A stretch of 64,000 bases of DNA from Fasciolopsis buskii (GCA_008360955.1 LUCM01005739.1:257431-321430); one strand, 5' to 3'; counted from the stretch's first letter, positions 28,701 to 42,910 are shown. Notes: generated from the sequence alone by a model not told the origin. Numbers and translations: made by a program.

Positions 28701-31560
28701 CAGAAATTCAATCAAGTAGTAGAACAAGTGTAGCTGCCGAAGATAGAGTGACGCGATAGGTCGGTAGTCTGTTTCATTCAAAATTTCCTCGGTTATTTTG
28801 AGTTAGGCGGTGACCATTTGAAGCTGTTTGAGATTTATCTACGATTGCCCCCTACCTGCATCTTGGGGTTTACACTTGACAAACCTAAAACGTGACCACT
28901 CTAACGTGCGTGAACCTGGTTGTTCATGTTACCATGATATCTATCCTACCGAAGGGTGCAGAAGTGGTCAAGGGAATGCTTGGGCTGGTTTTACAAAGAC
29001 TGTAGGTGAGACTAACAGACTTGTTTGTCCCATAACAACGCGAGTAGATAAGCCTCAACTGGTCGTCTTTGTGCTCACTCTTGAATTGTGAATGGGTTCC
29101 TTAAATTCAAATGGAACAGGACAGTCTTAGCACTACCGTTGTTCAAATGCACTGCCCCTTGGTGTTCACGTTTCACGTAGAAAGGTGCCCGTTCAGTGAA
29201 TATCGTTAATCGATCATTGAAATGAGGCAGAAGATTAACCCTATTGAACAGAGGGGGAGTTCGTTGGACTAAAGAAGGTTAGCAGCAAAAAATGCATCGC
29301 GTCGATATTAGGGACGCATCCCAATCGACTCTCGGCAAATCGGATTATTTTATTCCGTAACTGTTCTCGTGTAAGCACTATATTCTCATCGTTACGATTA
29401 AATTAGTGGAATGTCAAGCTACCTGACACAAGGGTATAAATGGCGACGAGACACGGAAGATGTAATTTGATATGCAGAAGCTTGAAAGTAAATGGGTAGT
29501 GGCCCCATATATGTTCATCTATACATGATTACGGCACGATGCTTATGGATTCACGCACGAAACCAAATCAGAAAATCGAACTATTTCTAAATATTTTGTA
29601 ATTTCCAACCGGATTGGAGATTATGATCATATTTCCGTGTGGTCTTCATTTCGGCTCAACCACCACTGGACGTTGGGATGGGGTGGCCATCGTGTCAGGA
29701 CAAAGTAGTGTTTTTGACTTTCAATTGTACTTTACCGAATTTTGCAATTATACGAGCAGACGTGGTCACCAGCTTGGTTGAATTCGTCTTCTATTTTGCG
29801 GTAATCCGAATCTGTCGGGAATGCATCCATATTCATGCGCACAAGAGATTTTCAGACGGAATTTAGTGTATAAAATGTAATGATTTACCGATAGTGTCGA
29901 AAATTTTCTGATCAGTAATTTCTATTACTCTTCCTCACTGTCATTCTAACATATACTATTCGCGGTAGATTGTTCGACATGAAAATATCCGTCAATGGAG
30001 ACGGGATCGGGGAAGGAATTCTGAGTAGATTCTAGTGAACACTGTCCGTAGCCTCAATTTCATAACCTTGATGGAACCATGAATTCAGACTGACAAACTA
30101 GCGGCGTAAAAACTACTGCAATATCATAACAAGCATGTAGCTCTGAAATGAGTCAAGTCAGAGCCCTGCTTGCACACACTCAATTACTTACGCTTACGCG
30201 TGTCTGTTAAGTCACGTGACGCGATCCATGGTATGGCGGGAAAGTAATGGCGATCGAAATTCAGATGTCCACACTGAACGTAAAATTCAACTTGTAAAAC
30301 TCGGTGCGTGTTTTACAGATTCTGATGAACTCACAGGTCATTCACAAGATCCATTTCTGGTAGAACGCACCCGTATTGAACTGCAGTTGGCGTCACTACG
30401 TGAATTCGATTCTCAGTGACTATAACCAGCTGGAACTCTACTACAACTTTCAAATAAAGCAGTTCAAAATCCGAAAGCAATTGGATTATGTAGCCATCTA
30501 GTGACAGTTTCCTCCGTACCAATTTAATCGTAATCTTAGTACGTTTTGATTTTCGTTGGTTTGACAACTTCAACTAGCAGCCAAAATATCGTCCGATTTC
30601 CCTTCAATGCAGTTCGAACGACAGACAATGCGTAGCAGCAATTTGCGAGTTTTACTTGACAGCGATTAATTCAGGGATAAAAAAGCAAATGATGGGAAAA
30701 TGTTTTGTCAATTTTTCATCCAACGAACCAAAAAAGCTCATTTGGCCAGTGCATATATTGGCGCTTTACTCAACTATCCAACCATATAGCTAAGCTCAGC
30801 AGAATGAAAATGCGCCAGGAATCAGGATCCTAGTTTTAGAAAGTTTCTCAGTGCATACTTAGTAAGTGTTACTGCGACGTAGGCCCTGCGGGGTATAAAT
30901 AGAACCAAATGGTCAGCTGAGGCAACTCAATATAAACGACTTTATGGCCCGAAGCTGTCCACGTCGACGGCATATTCCGGCACCTTTTCATGACTAAACA
31001 CTTTCTTTCTTTTCCTGATTGATTCTCAGTATCTCATTAGTCGACCGGCGAAAGATTTTGACCAAAACCATGGTGTCTGAGTGAATAAAAGTCTGCACAC
31101 ATACAATAGTTCGGGAAAAATGTCATGAATTTCAGTGGCGTGCGTTTGTTTAACCGAAATTTCCAACCTAGAACAGACAAAGCGAATCGAAACGTCAGGT
31201 CAAAGACTATCAAGGCACAAAGCATGCGTCATCCAGCAGCGATTGAGAGTAGATAAACTGTTCGTAACATGTTCTTCGTATGGCTTCCTTTAACAAAATA
31301 TGGGATGGTGACCTACAAGGATTTTGACCGAATAGCACCGATATTGGACGTATTACCTGTGCATGTGTGTACGAATTCATAAGGTTTCAGTATTGGAAGC
31401 CCTCTAGTCTCGGCAACCTGTTCACTAACCAGTTAGATTGTAGCTTTTGTGCTTTAGTAGAGATACCCCCGAGGTTGGGCATTCGCAGAGACAGACGGAA
31501 AATAGGACTGGTAACTAACGCAGAAAAAAGAAAAGGAAAGAGCCAGTAACTACAGCAATA
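25783..31560. other. No recognisable gene
   Basis: The longest frame is 127 codons (27,551-27,934, minus) with no domain; that length is expected by chance. No repeats recognised. Confidence 0.55.
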
Positions 31561-31565
31561 GTCGA

Positions 31566-31645
31566 CATCACTAACATTACTGCTACTATTACTACTACTA
31601 ATAATAACGCTACTGCTATTATTACTAATAGTCCCAGAACCACTA
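31566..31645. repeat. Degenerate trinucleotide tract (ACT/ATT)n
   Basis: Imperfect ACT/ATT/GCT triplets, including TAATAACGCTACTGCTATTA. It lies just downstream (minus strand) of the possible RT fragment at 31.7 kb. Confidence 0.85.
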
Positions 31646-31699
31646 TTTCTTATATTACTGATAATATTGTTATCAGTAGAATTAGCATTACAACAAACG

Positions 31700-31860
31700 C
31701 TACTGTTTTACTAGTACCACTAATGCTTTGTCGATAGATTCAAATAGCGCTTTTCCCCGACAAAATCCAGGTAAATTTGATTCTGTGGGATATTGTAATG
31801 AAGGTGTCAAAATCCTTTCAACTTTTACTGGAAGAACGCGAGTAATTATTTGACACTGGG
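31700..31860 (-). mobile_element. Possible short reverse transcriptase fragment
   Basis: Minus-strand residues ITRVLPVKVERILT, then SNLPGFCRGKALFESIDKAL, resemble the segment LSKVLERI...L...N.L...GFR.GRSTIDAL of non-LTR reverse transcriptases. It is short and the match is loose. A (TAC/TAT)n-like trinucleotide tract begins just downstream. It may be a truncated LINE or chance. Confidence 0.3.
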
Positions 31861-34552
31861 GCTGCCGGATGAGGCACGTCCAGAAATCCTTCTGGATGAA
31901 AGGCGCAGGCTCTTGCGAAGGTTTCGGTTGTCTCAACTGTGGAACCATTATTTCGGTCCCTCAATTGAGATATGATAGTTATTGGCACATTTCCACTCTG
32001 CCAACACCAAGACTGGAATTCAGAATTTCACTCACCCAGGTGATTCTCTCTCATCTTTTCTGTTATATAGTTTTTTATTCATTCATGAATTTCCTAATGT
32101 TTTAAACTTACAATCGATAATGGCATACTTACATTAAGTTGACAGCTTGTAATATATACTTAGCTAAATTATAAATAAGCGTATATATCCAGTGACGTGT
32201 CCACCTATCGAGGTTTGCATCGACCTCCCAAATTATTGAATTGTAGATAATCACATTGCTATCATATTGTCAACCATAATTTCGCAACACGCGTTTATTC
32301 GTTGCTAGAGGACAAATAAGTTGTGCTTGGATCCTTTGATCCAGGCACGCAACAGAACAAAACATGGAAACAGAAACCTACACACGAGCGAAATAAATCT
32401 ACACCGAATCACTTGATTACTTGGTCAGGAGGAATTGCTTGCCTTCTCGACCGAATATGTTGCGCTACACATAAACGAATCGCTTTTTTTCAAGCAGAAG
32501 ATTTCTGTGTAAGAGACAAGCAAAGAATGGGAAGAACAAAGGTGTGTAGGACTGTTTAAAAAAAGAATAACAAAGAAACAACAATCTGTGTATGCGAATC
32601 CGGTGCTCGTGGATCACATCTGACTTTAGAGTAGGATGGATAGTTTTTTCGGCATTGAAACGACAGATAGAGGATGGTTTTTGAAGATGCATAAACCTGA
32701 TATTTGGCAGTGGGAGTATATCACTGGCCGGAATGTTATGAATACCGATAAATTCTGTGTCTGCTTTAGGATGATAAACACGACCATGAAATGTTACCAG
32801 CACCTAAACTACAAACAAATGTGGAACCGTAACTGTTCCGCTTCAGGTTATTATTCCTATTAGGGATAAAAACATCCTCGGGTTAAGCTTTTGCCGTCGA
32901 AAACAACGTACTATTCAATACTCTGTATTGTGCAACAAAAAACGGTGAGCAGTTGAAGACGACTGTGCCAAATGAACTGAACAAAATACGGAACCTAATC
33001 CATTCGTCTAGGTGTGTGAATAACACCTAGCATATGCCTGCGTACTTCTTACTTCTTTTTTGAACGTACTGCATCGACCGCATTGTGACGGTATTCGTAT
33101 GTCTGTGAAATAACTGAACTGTCAAAAGTTTTAGCTGAAGAAACAACTCCCAGATGAATCTCTTGCTTAGGAGTGCAACGAGGCTAATAGCCTATTGGGA
33201 TTGGTTCAAGTCCAGCGGTCGATTTGCTGTACAAATTATTCGGTCGAAAGCCGGGTTACAGGATTATTTATTCTATGGATAACGCAACCACTTTGCCGAC
33301 GGGAAGATTAAACTTATCACGTGATCGTCTTTTCCACTAGGCACAAAAGTTATAAGAACGCTTATTTATAGAAAAGCAGTCGTATTATGCATCGTAAAAT
33401 TGATGGCACTTTTGTGAATAACAATAGGGAATTAGTTTGTTCTTATTTTTTGATTGACATGCTTCGGGTATCTTAGTGACTTAAAATCTGAAAAATGTGA
33501 AAACACCAGACGGGGTGAAGGGTCGAACCAGTGAGTTTTGTCCTTTACGTACCACGATGCAGGCCGCTTGAATACCGTGGGTCACAAGAATGGAATAGTG
33601 TATACTTTTCATCAAGCCACAGGACCAAACGGAATTCGTTTTGATAACGATCATGATGATAATGATTTTGACCAGAAATATTTCTTGATTGTCAATATGC
33701 ATTACTACGCTTCGCGGCCAAAAGCTTCGATTTTGCAATTTATCCAGGTATGCCATCGTTGGTACCTCAGGTTTGCTTGTGTCACTTTGGCATCTACTTG
33801 GCAACTTTCTACGTTTTATGTCTGTCTAGTAGGTGGCAGTTAAGAGAAAACCGTCAGGTCAATAGAATGTAATGTTAGACGAAATTGATTGGTATTCTCG
33901 CTTAGCAGGGTATTTCACTCCGCGATGAAACTCGCAACGCAAATTACCTGCATGTCAAACAAGCTGATTCCGCCTGGAGATTTCTCGAAAGAACACGTAT
34001 CTCTTCATGTACCTACTGGCCATTGATTGACTACAAATAACTAGTAACTCTAATTTACTTTGTGGTTTAATAAAAGTGTGGTTCAAATCTACATGTCAGT
34101 AGTAACTGGTAAACACTGGCTAATCCATTTGAGTGCAAATAAACAAGCAGACGAGTAGATAAATCGATCATTTTTCCGTTGGAATCAACGAGTGTGCGAA
34201 CTACGTCTGTCTGAATTTATCCTGGCGAAATCAGACAGAAATCCCCGATATCAAATACGAAATGAATAAAACAAATCTACCGGCTGAGAGAAGACTGTTA
34301 AAAAGAGGTAAATTAGTTGCACTATTCTCAACCAATTCTTCCAATTTATTTGACTTACCGTGACATTTCGCCGTTGGTAGTTTGTATTTTTCTCACTTCC
34401 TAAGGTCATAACAATTACTCATTGGAACGTGAAAATTTCTATTCTCTACCTGCACATTAGTTCACCTCAAGTGTTTAGAGATTAGTGCAGAGATCTTATC
34501 AAGCTTCTAGGTGTATGTAGTCGATCGACAGTAAGAACACGATTGAACAATC

Positions 34553-34725
34553 GGCAGTGGCCAAGCGGTTAAGGTCGTGGTGTTTGAGCGTGAAGGTCGC
34601 GGATTCGAGTCCTCCCGCAGCCGGTCAACTTTCTCGCTAGGAAGCTCTCTGTTGGTCATGGTCATCTTCCTAGGAGACGATGTACACTGTTATTTCATTA
34701 ACAGAGGAAGTAAACTATAAAGGAT
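34553..34725 (+). repeat. tRNA-derived SINE, copy 4, full length
   Basis: This plus-strand copy has the clearest tRNA-like head: GGCAGTGGCCAAGCGGTTAA (A box) and GGATTCGAGTCCTCCCGC (B box). The body (CGGTCAACTTTCTCGCTAGG) and the tail (GATGTACACTGTTATTTCAT then GAGGAAGTAAACTATAAAGG) follow. The A box resembles class II tRNAs (Leu/Ser type). The non-tRNA body of about 100 bp, shared with other copies, shows that it is a SINE and not a working tRNA gene. Confidence 0.8.
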
Positions 34726-35812
34726 ATCCACATCACAGTGAGGCTGTTTTCAATGTTCGGATGAAAGTTGCTGGTACCGATGTGATTACGCGCGACGGGG
34801 TTTGATTGACTTATTTCTGGGTTAATAAGCTCCGGTCACAACATCAGGTGTAGGCGAAAAAAGCTTCTTAAACCAACCTTACTGCTTTACTTAAAATCAA
34901 TGGCGGTCATTTGTTTGACAAAGAGATTCCACAGATCGGATTCTGTCGAATTTCTACTTTTTGTCGAGTATTGCTCACAGGATTACATATGCGAGCACGC
35001 ACACAACGTGTAAACCCACAAACATAATGATGTGTCTGACGGATTTCTTTTGATGGACACGTTGCTGTATTCGTCCAATGTTATAACCATATAATTCACA
35101 CGGGATATTCAAGCAACCGGATCGACAGTCAAATCTCTTGGGATCAGCGGGTTCGAGGAAGGGCGAGCAACAAACGACAAAAGAATAAGAGGTGGGTTTG
35201 AATCGAAAGGTAAGGGAGACACTGGGTAATCAGCGATGGGGATTACGTTGAGTTTTGATTGTTGCTATGGTCATTTTGGCAATCGATCCTATCTTTATTT
35301 CTTTCTTTCTTTCGCACTTCTCTCAATCGAAATGGGCGCCAGTCCGAAGTCGTCACTCCCTTCCCCGAAAAACACAACTCAAATACCATTTGACCAAACG
35401 AAGAGTTAGTAACCAAACCCACAGTTCAAAGTCTGTTGGATCCGACACCATACCGGTGAATTACCGTGACGGAAACTCATTGACCGGTTAGTTAGTCAGC
35501 CAATCAGTCAGTTTGTCGAATAGTCGGCCTCTTGACAACTTCCGTGGGGGTCAGGAAAGGCGGAGACTAGTTCCGATACGTATCGATTTGGCTAATCCAA
35601 TCGAACATTTAGACGAAACTCGTTGAACCAACTATTTTGTATCAATTTCTTGTCTCACTCAAACCCCACCACCCCTGGGAGTTTGCGTGAGCGGGGAGGT
35701 GACGAGAGTTTGTATGACCGCCTAGCCGATCTGAAGTTCCGCTCGTATCGGAACCGGTAATCTTCGCATACTGCTGAAGTAGTACAAACTCAGTCGACAG
35801 CTTTAATTCCGC

Positions 35813-35841
35813 CTCTCTCTCGCGCGCGCGCTCTCTCTCTA
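35813..35841. repeat. (CT)n(CG)n(CT)n compound microsatellite
   Basis: CTCTCTCT, CGCGCGCGCG and CTCTCTCTCT in a row. The alternating CG core could adopt Z-DNA. Confidence 0.9.
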
Positions 35842-36960
35842 TTTCCCCATTCATGATCCCGAAAACCTCTCTTAAACAACAAGAAACGAAGATTGAATTT
35901 AATCAACGACAGATTTTTCCCGTTAATTCAAGTACGGAAGAGACAGAGGGTCCTGTTGAAGTATCATATCAACAAAATTTGTGTTCTGTTCTCATCAACC
36001 ATCGATCACGTGTGCAAAAAAGTTGTGCTATCACTTTTTAACTTGCCAATCACGAAGGGGTTTTATAAGGTTTTAGTGAAAAAATATTTTGTGTTTATTC
36101 AATGTTCGTTTGGTTGGATGAATGGATTGCTTTGTAACACGCTTGAGATGGTGCGGTGCTCTCAATCGGCGGGCGGAGTAGTTGAATTCAAGCAAACCCC
36201 ACAGCGTTACCCACTAGATTTTACCACAGAAAGGAACATTGGCCGGGAGAGTGATACCAATTACTCGTGAACATATAGTGATCAACTTTAACCAACTGAA
36301 AGGTACACTGGTCCATTGAGTGTAATCTGCATTTGAATTCACTGCCAAGGGACTATAGTTAACCACTTTGCTGTCGTATCTTATCTATATTGAATGCAAA
36401 GGTAATATCCTTGTTAGGGTGAGAAACGAGAAGTGGGAAGGGATGGAGTGGAAATAGGGGAATATGACGGCTTTATTAATTCGAACAGCGTCCATGTCGA
36501 ATGGCAGAAACAGGTAAACACGTAGACAATTCCTTTGGACATTGCATGTCTTCTCAATAATGAACCGATTTTTTGATAGTTGAATGACAGTACAAAATTT
36601 GTAATGAAACACTAATTGTTCTTGTTTTTAAACTTTCTTCCTATCTTTCTGGCGGTAAATTTAAGGTTTCCTGTCACAGAGAAGTTATATATGCCATACA
36701 CACTGCCAACTGTGACGTATTGCAAAGTTTCCTATTCTAGTATCGTAAAGGCTGTAGCACTTATGAGGTGCGTTGAAGTACTAGCAAACGAGTTCATCTG
36801 CCGTTTCTTTTTTATAGCTTGCTGAGATCTACAGTTAGAAACTAGAATGGGATGTTGACAGAATTTCTAGCATATCAACAGTATAAGTAGCATAAAAGCT
36901 AGTGACTTATTACGGATAAATTGATCACGTTCCGATGAATAACCGGAACGCAAGCTAATT

Positions 36961-37121
36961 TATTTTATCTTTTATCTTTTACTTCCTCTTTATTAGTGAA
37001 ACAAGCATGTACATCGACTTCCAGGAAGGGGGCTGCAGCCGGCAGAGGACTGCCAAGTGCGAAAGTTGACCGGTCGTAGGAGGATTTGAACCCGCGACCT
37101 TATCCTTTTGGCCACCGTTCT
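36961..37121 (-). repeat. tRNA-derived SINE, copy 5, deletion between boxes
   Basis: The minus-strand copy reads from AACGGTGGCCAAAAGGATAA directly to GGTCGCGGGTTCAAATCC. About 20-25 bases that separate the A and B boxes in other copies are missing, which would be expected to cripple pol III promotion. Body and tail (GATGTACATG, GGAAGTAAAAGATAAAAGAT) are well preserved. Confidence 0.8.
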
Positions 37122-38342
37122 GGTTCAGTCGAGTGGAAAGTGTTCATACGACGCTTGTTATTCGATTTTCCGGGAAAGTTTGCATATCCGCTGATGACAG
37201 TAAAAGGAGGAAGATGACCACAGTTGACTCTGGTAAACAGCTGATTAATTCCACATCCATATTGGGGATTGAAGCTTTTGAACAACGGTCGTTTGGGTTG
37301 CTATCATGGTTTCAAATCCTCGTTTATTCGCATGAAGTAAGTAGGTAAAGAAAAGCCTTTACACACGACTTACGGTGAGGCTAGATTTGGAGATTTTTCT
37401 TAGTCATTGTAAGTGATGTGGATGTTTTTTGATGCTTGGTTTCACACCAACCGGGAAGAGTAAATAGTGGGCTGGTCGATTCATCTTCCGAGTGTCTGCT
37501 AAAAACTCGCAACCGATTGGCAAAATAGTTCTTTTTTGTGACCGATTCGAAGATAGCGAATTATGTTTGTGAACCAGTGAAGGAATAAGAAATTTCTACG
37601 TCTGATAGGTGCTCCCAGTCTACTTGATTTAGAATCCGCCGGGGTCCCACGTAACGGTCAGTCAACCAGCCGGTTGAAGCATAGTTCCGCATCGCATAAC
37701 TTGTTGCTGATACAAACCACGTGACATGAATTAATGTTTGTATACATTTCATTTCCTTTATGAATAACCCAGTTCACGAACACAATCATCATTCTTTTCA
37801 GTACACAAGGTCGTAATAATTATCTTTTGCCTGGTCAAAATTTAATAAGAGTCCAGACAATGTATGAATTCTTGTAACGTAACGAACAGTCAATTCAGTC
37901 CACTTAATAAGGAAAACCACTGACAATCAATGGGTTGAGATTATTTTCCATTGTCAAAGAACGGTAAGACTTGGCATAGAAGGAACCGCATGAAACACAT
38001 GTCTGAAGGTTTGGAGTACAACTCGAAATCACAGCTTGATATTTGTTTTTATGTTCGTACGCAAGCACACAAACTGGTATTCAGGCTAGTCAGTCGAATG
38101 ACTTTATCCGTACAACAATCATCAGCATGATAATTCATTTTTTTTTTCTAATCCGGTCATCAGGGCAGCACTGGCTAGACGGATGTCGACACGATGGAGG
38201 GAGGTATGCCTATACAATCGAGGCTGAACAGGGGTTTAGGGGGAGGCTGTTTTGTGGGTTGTAGCAAACTGAAGATCGATCAGTAATCGATTGGCAACTC
38301 AGATGTTCAGGCACGCAAGTTGATTTGATTTCACCATGTTCG

Positions 38343-38379
38343 TTGTGTGTGTGTGTGCGTGTGTGTGCATGTATGTGTG
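38343..38379. repeat. (TG)n microsatellite
   Basis: A TG run with CG and CA interruptions. Confidence 0.9.
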
Positions 38380-38986
38380 CTATCATACGTGATTCCCTGG
38401 ATAGTAAACAGCTTAACGGTTTCGGATGAACCGCCTCGTCCTCGTATAATTTTTAAGAACGAATTCATGCAATTTCTGCATGTTTTAAAAAGGGCTGCGC
38501 ATATACAGTAAGAAATAGATGAGAAATAGTTAACAGTTTATCAGCAGATGCAAGAACAATGATCGTTGACACTGGAGTATACCAGTGATCAGCCTGAACT
38601 CCCCTCGATCACTGATTCATCAGTTGAGATCTCGAAACATCACACATCCGATGGGATAAGACAACACGAAAATGAACGAAGAAGGACACAGGGGATGGTG
38701 ACGTGTCAGACTTACTACAAAATTTCAAGATTTCTCAAATAAATCGGTCGATTCATCGACGAGGGCGACCTTATCAAAAAGCACCAAAAGTCACTAAAAC
38801 TTGAAAACACTAACTAGTTCGTCTAATGGTCCGGATTTTGAGCTCCTATTTATCCACATGAACAAGTTGCGATAAAAACGGAATTCCACAATGAGTTTCC
38901 CCCTTAAGAACGTTATTCGTTCTGGAAGTTTGTCCTTTTCACTGCATGAAGGTAACATCTGGTTAACATCCGAGTGTTTCATCATA

Positions 38987-39072
38987 GACCTCGCGGGTTC
39001 GACTGCCCAACAAAGCTGGTCACCGACTCATTAGGCAACCGCTTGCCAGTCGCGATCCCCTTCCTGAAGAAT
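38987..39072 (+). repeat. tRNA-derived SINE, copy 6a (body, plus strand)
   Basis: It starts inside the B box (CTCGCGGGTTCGACTGCCC) and continues through the body (GCTGGTCACCGACTC, then CGCTTGCCAGTCGCG) up to TTCCTGAAGAATGA. Here the plus-strand match stops, and a tail segment of the same family follows in the opposite orientation. Confidence 0.6.
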
Positions 39073-39077
39073 GACTA

Positions 39078-39135
39078 GCTTTTTTACTGTCTTTTTACTT
39101 CCTTTATTAACGAACTAACAATGTATATCACTTTG
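39078..39135 (-). repeat. tRNA-derived SINE, copy 6b (tail only, minus strand)
   Basis: Read on the minus strand this is only the 3' tail of the family: GATATACATTGTTAGTTCGT, then TTAATAAAGGAAGTAAAAAG and an A-rich end. It lies a few bases from the plus-strand body segment and points towards it. Confidence 0.6.
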
Positions 39136-40222
39136 TGGTTTCATTAATGTGAAAAGCAGAAACTAAAAAATCACGGCCGGTTATCAACAAGAAAGTCGTT
39201 TTTTGATGAATGAAACTGAATGTTTTCTATTCAATATGGCCACGTGAATTGCTAGGTTACTTTAAAATAACTTAAAATCATCGGCTTAGGGACTGGTACC
39301 AGATACCGCACTCAAAAATGATGGTGCATTGTCACTTACTTAGATTTGTGATGGGAAATTTGAAGAAGACGATCACATTGTAAGAATTTCTGATACGCCG
39401 ATGCGATTAATTGTGCAGCATAGTGTCAAGTCATTTGGAACATGCAGACGTGAACGGTCCATTTGCGATTTCAGTCCAAAGGTCAACAACTGTTGGTCGG
39501 CAACAAACTGGTGACATTTTTTTAGCCGGACAAAGCAGCTTTTTGAGCCTACGTCATGTAATTTTGTGGTTGAGCACGAGTTGGATTCAGTTGTAGCAAA
39601 AATCCGTTGGGTTATTCCTTCACATTTAATTAGCCCAGATCATTAATCTCGTTACCTATTTTTCTTGGATAAAACTTACTCACCGGCAGTGAGGAGTAGT
39701 CGGATTAATTGATTATTTGATATTCCTGATTAAATCATACTCACTCAAATTCGCTGTTTCCCCGAAACTTGTCTACGAGAAACTAAATTCCGATCTCAGA
39801 TGTAGACTGTTATTAGTTCTCTGATGCATTTGCCTGTTTATCATCCAGCGAGTGACGGGCCTTAACTATCTGCTTTCTCCTCATCCGAAAAATGCAATAG
39901 CACTGCCGAACTGGAACTCAAAGCTGGGATGAATGATTGGGGCTCGAATGACCTAATCAAAAGTGAGGGACATGTTCCAAAAGCAAAATCGCACATCGGT
40001 ACACAACATTTAGGATATCCCAAATAAGTATTCATCCTCCAGTTGTAGCCATTAGGAAGTTGAGCTGTGAGATGGTAAACCAAAAATGGTAAGACAAGAA
40101 TTTCAATTCCAGCTTGATTTTGTCTTGCCCGTTCTATTTGATTTGCTTGATCCTAGTTGTAATTCCCAAAGACAGACCCTGCATAAACACAGCCTTGCGA
40201 GAACCAGGAAAATAAAATTGCG

Positions 40223-40241
40223 ATATATATATATATATATA
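40223..40241. repeat. AT microsatellite
   Basis: Alternating AT tract of 19 bp. Confidence 0.9.
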
Positions 40242-42910
40242 ATGCCATCTAAGAGCTGGCTGTGTACATTTTAAGTCTACCAGATTACAGCCAAGCTGTC
40301 AACACTTGAAACGGTAGACGGTGATAAATTGCTATTTCAATGAACCCCACTTTCCTTTTCGATATATCAAAACCTTCGTTCTACTGGTCTTGTCAGTCAC
40401 GTTTTCTCTCTGTTGGTACTGGAGAGACTCGGCAAGTCATAATATTTTGTCTTGTATGCATCAATGTTCTGTCGAAGGAAACGTTGATGGCGAAGTGCAT
40501 CACATTAACCAAGCAAGACTTTTGGACAAACACACACTCATGCGCACACGCTGACATGAAGTTATGCATGTTCCAGGAACTGGGCTCTATAGAATCTTTT
40601 GTTTGCAGTTTTAATTTCGCGGTCATCCAGTCAGTGGAGCGAGCTAATCCCCAAGGTCAAATTACCCCATCAAATTGGTTGTTTTGAGTTTGCCGGTAAT
40701 GAATTCACCTGCAACTGAGACTGATAATATGAAAGTGATCCATGTAGAAATCTTTTCTCTCAGTATATTCTCACTCGACTCCCAAGGTCAAAGGGTCGCG
40801 AAAATATGGCTGAAAAAATCGAATTGATGAATTGGAGAAATTTTCCCTTGGCAAGAAATATTGTGATCAGAAATAATTACGTAGGGGAATAATGATCTCT
40901 TCAGCTATAAGGATATTCACCAGCTAAAAAATAAATATAAGTAGACAAATAAATAAACGTGAATGAATAAATATGTATTAAGTGAATCTCGTTTGAATTT
41001 CTCAGGGAGAATCAGTTGGTCATCAAATCGATGATTACATTACAAAACAAGTGATGTCGGTCAAAGTCTACCAGGTGCATTGAAGGAAACTTAACCATGC
41101 CGCGGAAATTCATGGCAGGTTTTTCGTATTGATATTGGTACTGTAAACAGATGGGAACATTCAAGAACTAATAAATTATAACATTCGGGAAATAACTGGC
41201 AGTTGAGGGTTCGAAGCCACAAATTCCCGATTTGGATGGTATGCTACTAGTGAGTAGTTAAAAACGGGTGCAACCAATTTGCCGAAGCTAGTCATGTGTA
41301 TGGAAGTGCAGACTACACACCGTTTCTTGACACTTGCAGGAATAACTCAAAATCCACACCGTACAATGAATGGTAGTAAGAAGACCAAAACAATCTGGAC
41401 CTGCGTTAACGTTGATGTGACATATGCATATATGCATATATAACATTCAGAAAGAGGACTCAAGGTTAGCATTTCCTGACCGACGAAAATCCTCCTACGA
41501 ATCACCATGTGATACTTAATTGGACTTATTATCCATTCACGTTCCTAACCATTCAAATGAGATTCTAGTGAGATTTTAATTGTCAAATCTGTAGTTACAA
41601 GCTTCCATAGTAGTCAGGATATATTGTATCACATGCATTTCATTTGAATTCATTACACCATTTTCGAGAAAGAATGCGGCGTTTTCCGCATGGCATATTG
41701 GCCTTTCACGAAGTATGGATAAAAAATAATAAAAATAAGAGTGTTTGAACACTTGTTGAATTATTTAAATTGTAGTGATAATTTAAACAATTGGCCTTAT
41801 GGTTTATCTGCCCTCTGTGATTGATTAACCAAGAGTAAAATAAAGAATGCAATGTATTTTTTGCGCACCAAAAGGGAAAACATTCTGTGCGATCCAATTT
41901 CAGCAGCTCTGTGGTGCAGATAATTTCGAGCTTAACTTTATGGGAACTTTCAAATGGTATGCGAAAAGGCTGCTATTTATCCGTTTTGGGCCACAAGCCC
42001 AAGGTGCTTATTTCACTTTGCATTACGACAACAACTTAGAGGACATCATTCTGTATGTTTAATGCCATGAAATATTTTTACTACATTACAAGTTTATGCT
42101 AGGTAAAATGTGCAAACTTACTTATATAAGATTGTTTCAACAGCGTGAAGTTCGGCGAGGAGAAGTCATTTGGTATTTTGAATCACTGGATGGGATCAAA
42201 TGAAAACCATACTACAAAGACAACGAAAATTATAGCATGGTCAGAACGGTCAATTATCTGGACGAAATGATCTGTTTATAAGTCGGAAAAGCTCCTACAT
42301 CTATCACCTCAGTACCAATCAAATACTAAGCTTCAAATCGGTGAATTTGGCTAATGTGCTCATTGAAAGACCAAGCAGAATATTTCAAATGCTTCTGTTA
42401 ATACAAATAGTACAAAATACCCCCTGATCAGGTTTCCAGGATGCACAGGTCTTATATCGAACCAGCCAAACGTTGTTCAGGCGAAATCGGGTTATGAAAC
42501 AATGGACCACTGTGCTTATGCGTGAGCTCCGTCGTTTAATTATATTTGCGTTGCCGTGATCTATATTATTCGGGACTGATACGATTAAGGAGAACAGTAA
42601 TGCATATTTTAAGCAAACTATTCTCCGTCCAACAGGTAGCAATTCGGATAGCATGAATTAAGGGGCAGCTGCGAAACGTTAATCTGATTTCAGCTTTCTT
42701 CGGCTTGAAAATAAATATTTCGTTGCTTTTTCAGCGAGAAATGTTAGATTCCAAGATTTTAACAGTGAATTAAAGGGTTGGTTTTTCTTCCCCAAGTAAA
42801 TCATGTTTTTGTCAAGCGGAATCATAAACCATGACGGAATTGAATGCGATTCGTTGCAGTAATCGTACCTCGAATTCAAGTGTCCTGCAGACCACTTCCT
42901 AATGGACAAA

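Larger units (their letters stand above)
31861..42910. other. No recognisable gene apart from SINE copies 4-6
   Basis: Frames up to 125 codons (35,893-36,270) have no recognisable content. The stretch around 35.1-35.85 kb is GC-richer and ends in the CT/CG microsatellite. Confidence 0.55.

Noticed and set aside
34553..34625. Functional tRNA gene (Leu/Ser-like)
   Set aside because: The same head plus a shared non-tRNA body recurs at other loci, so it is a SINE; no sound anticodon stem.
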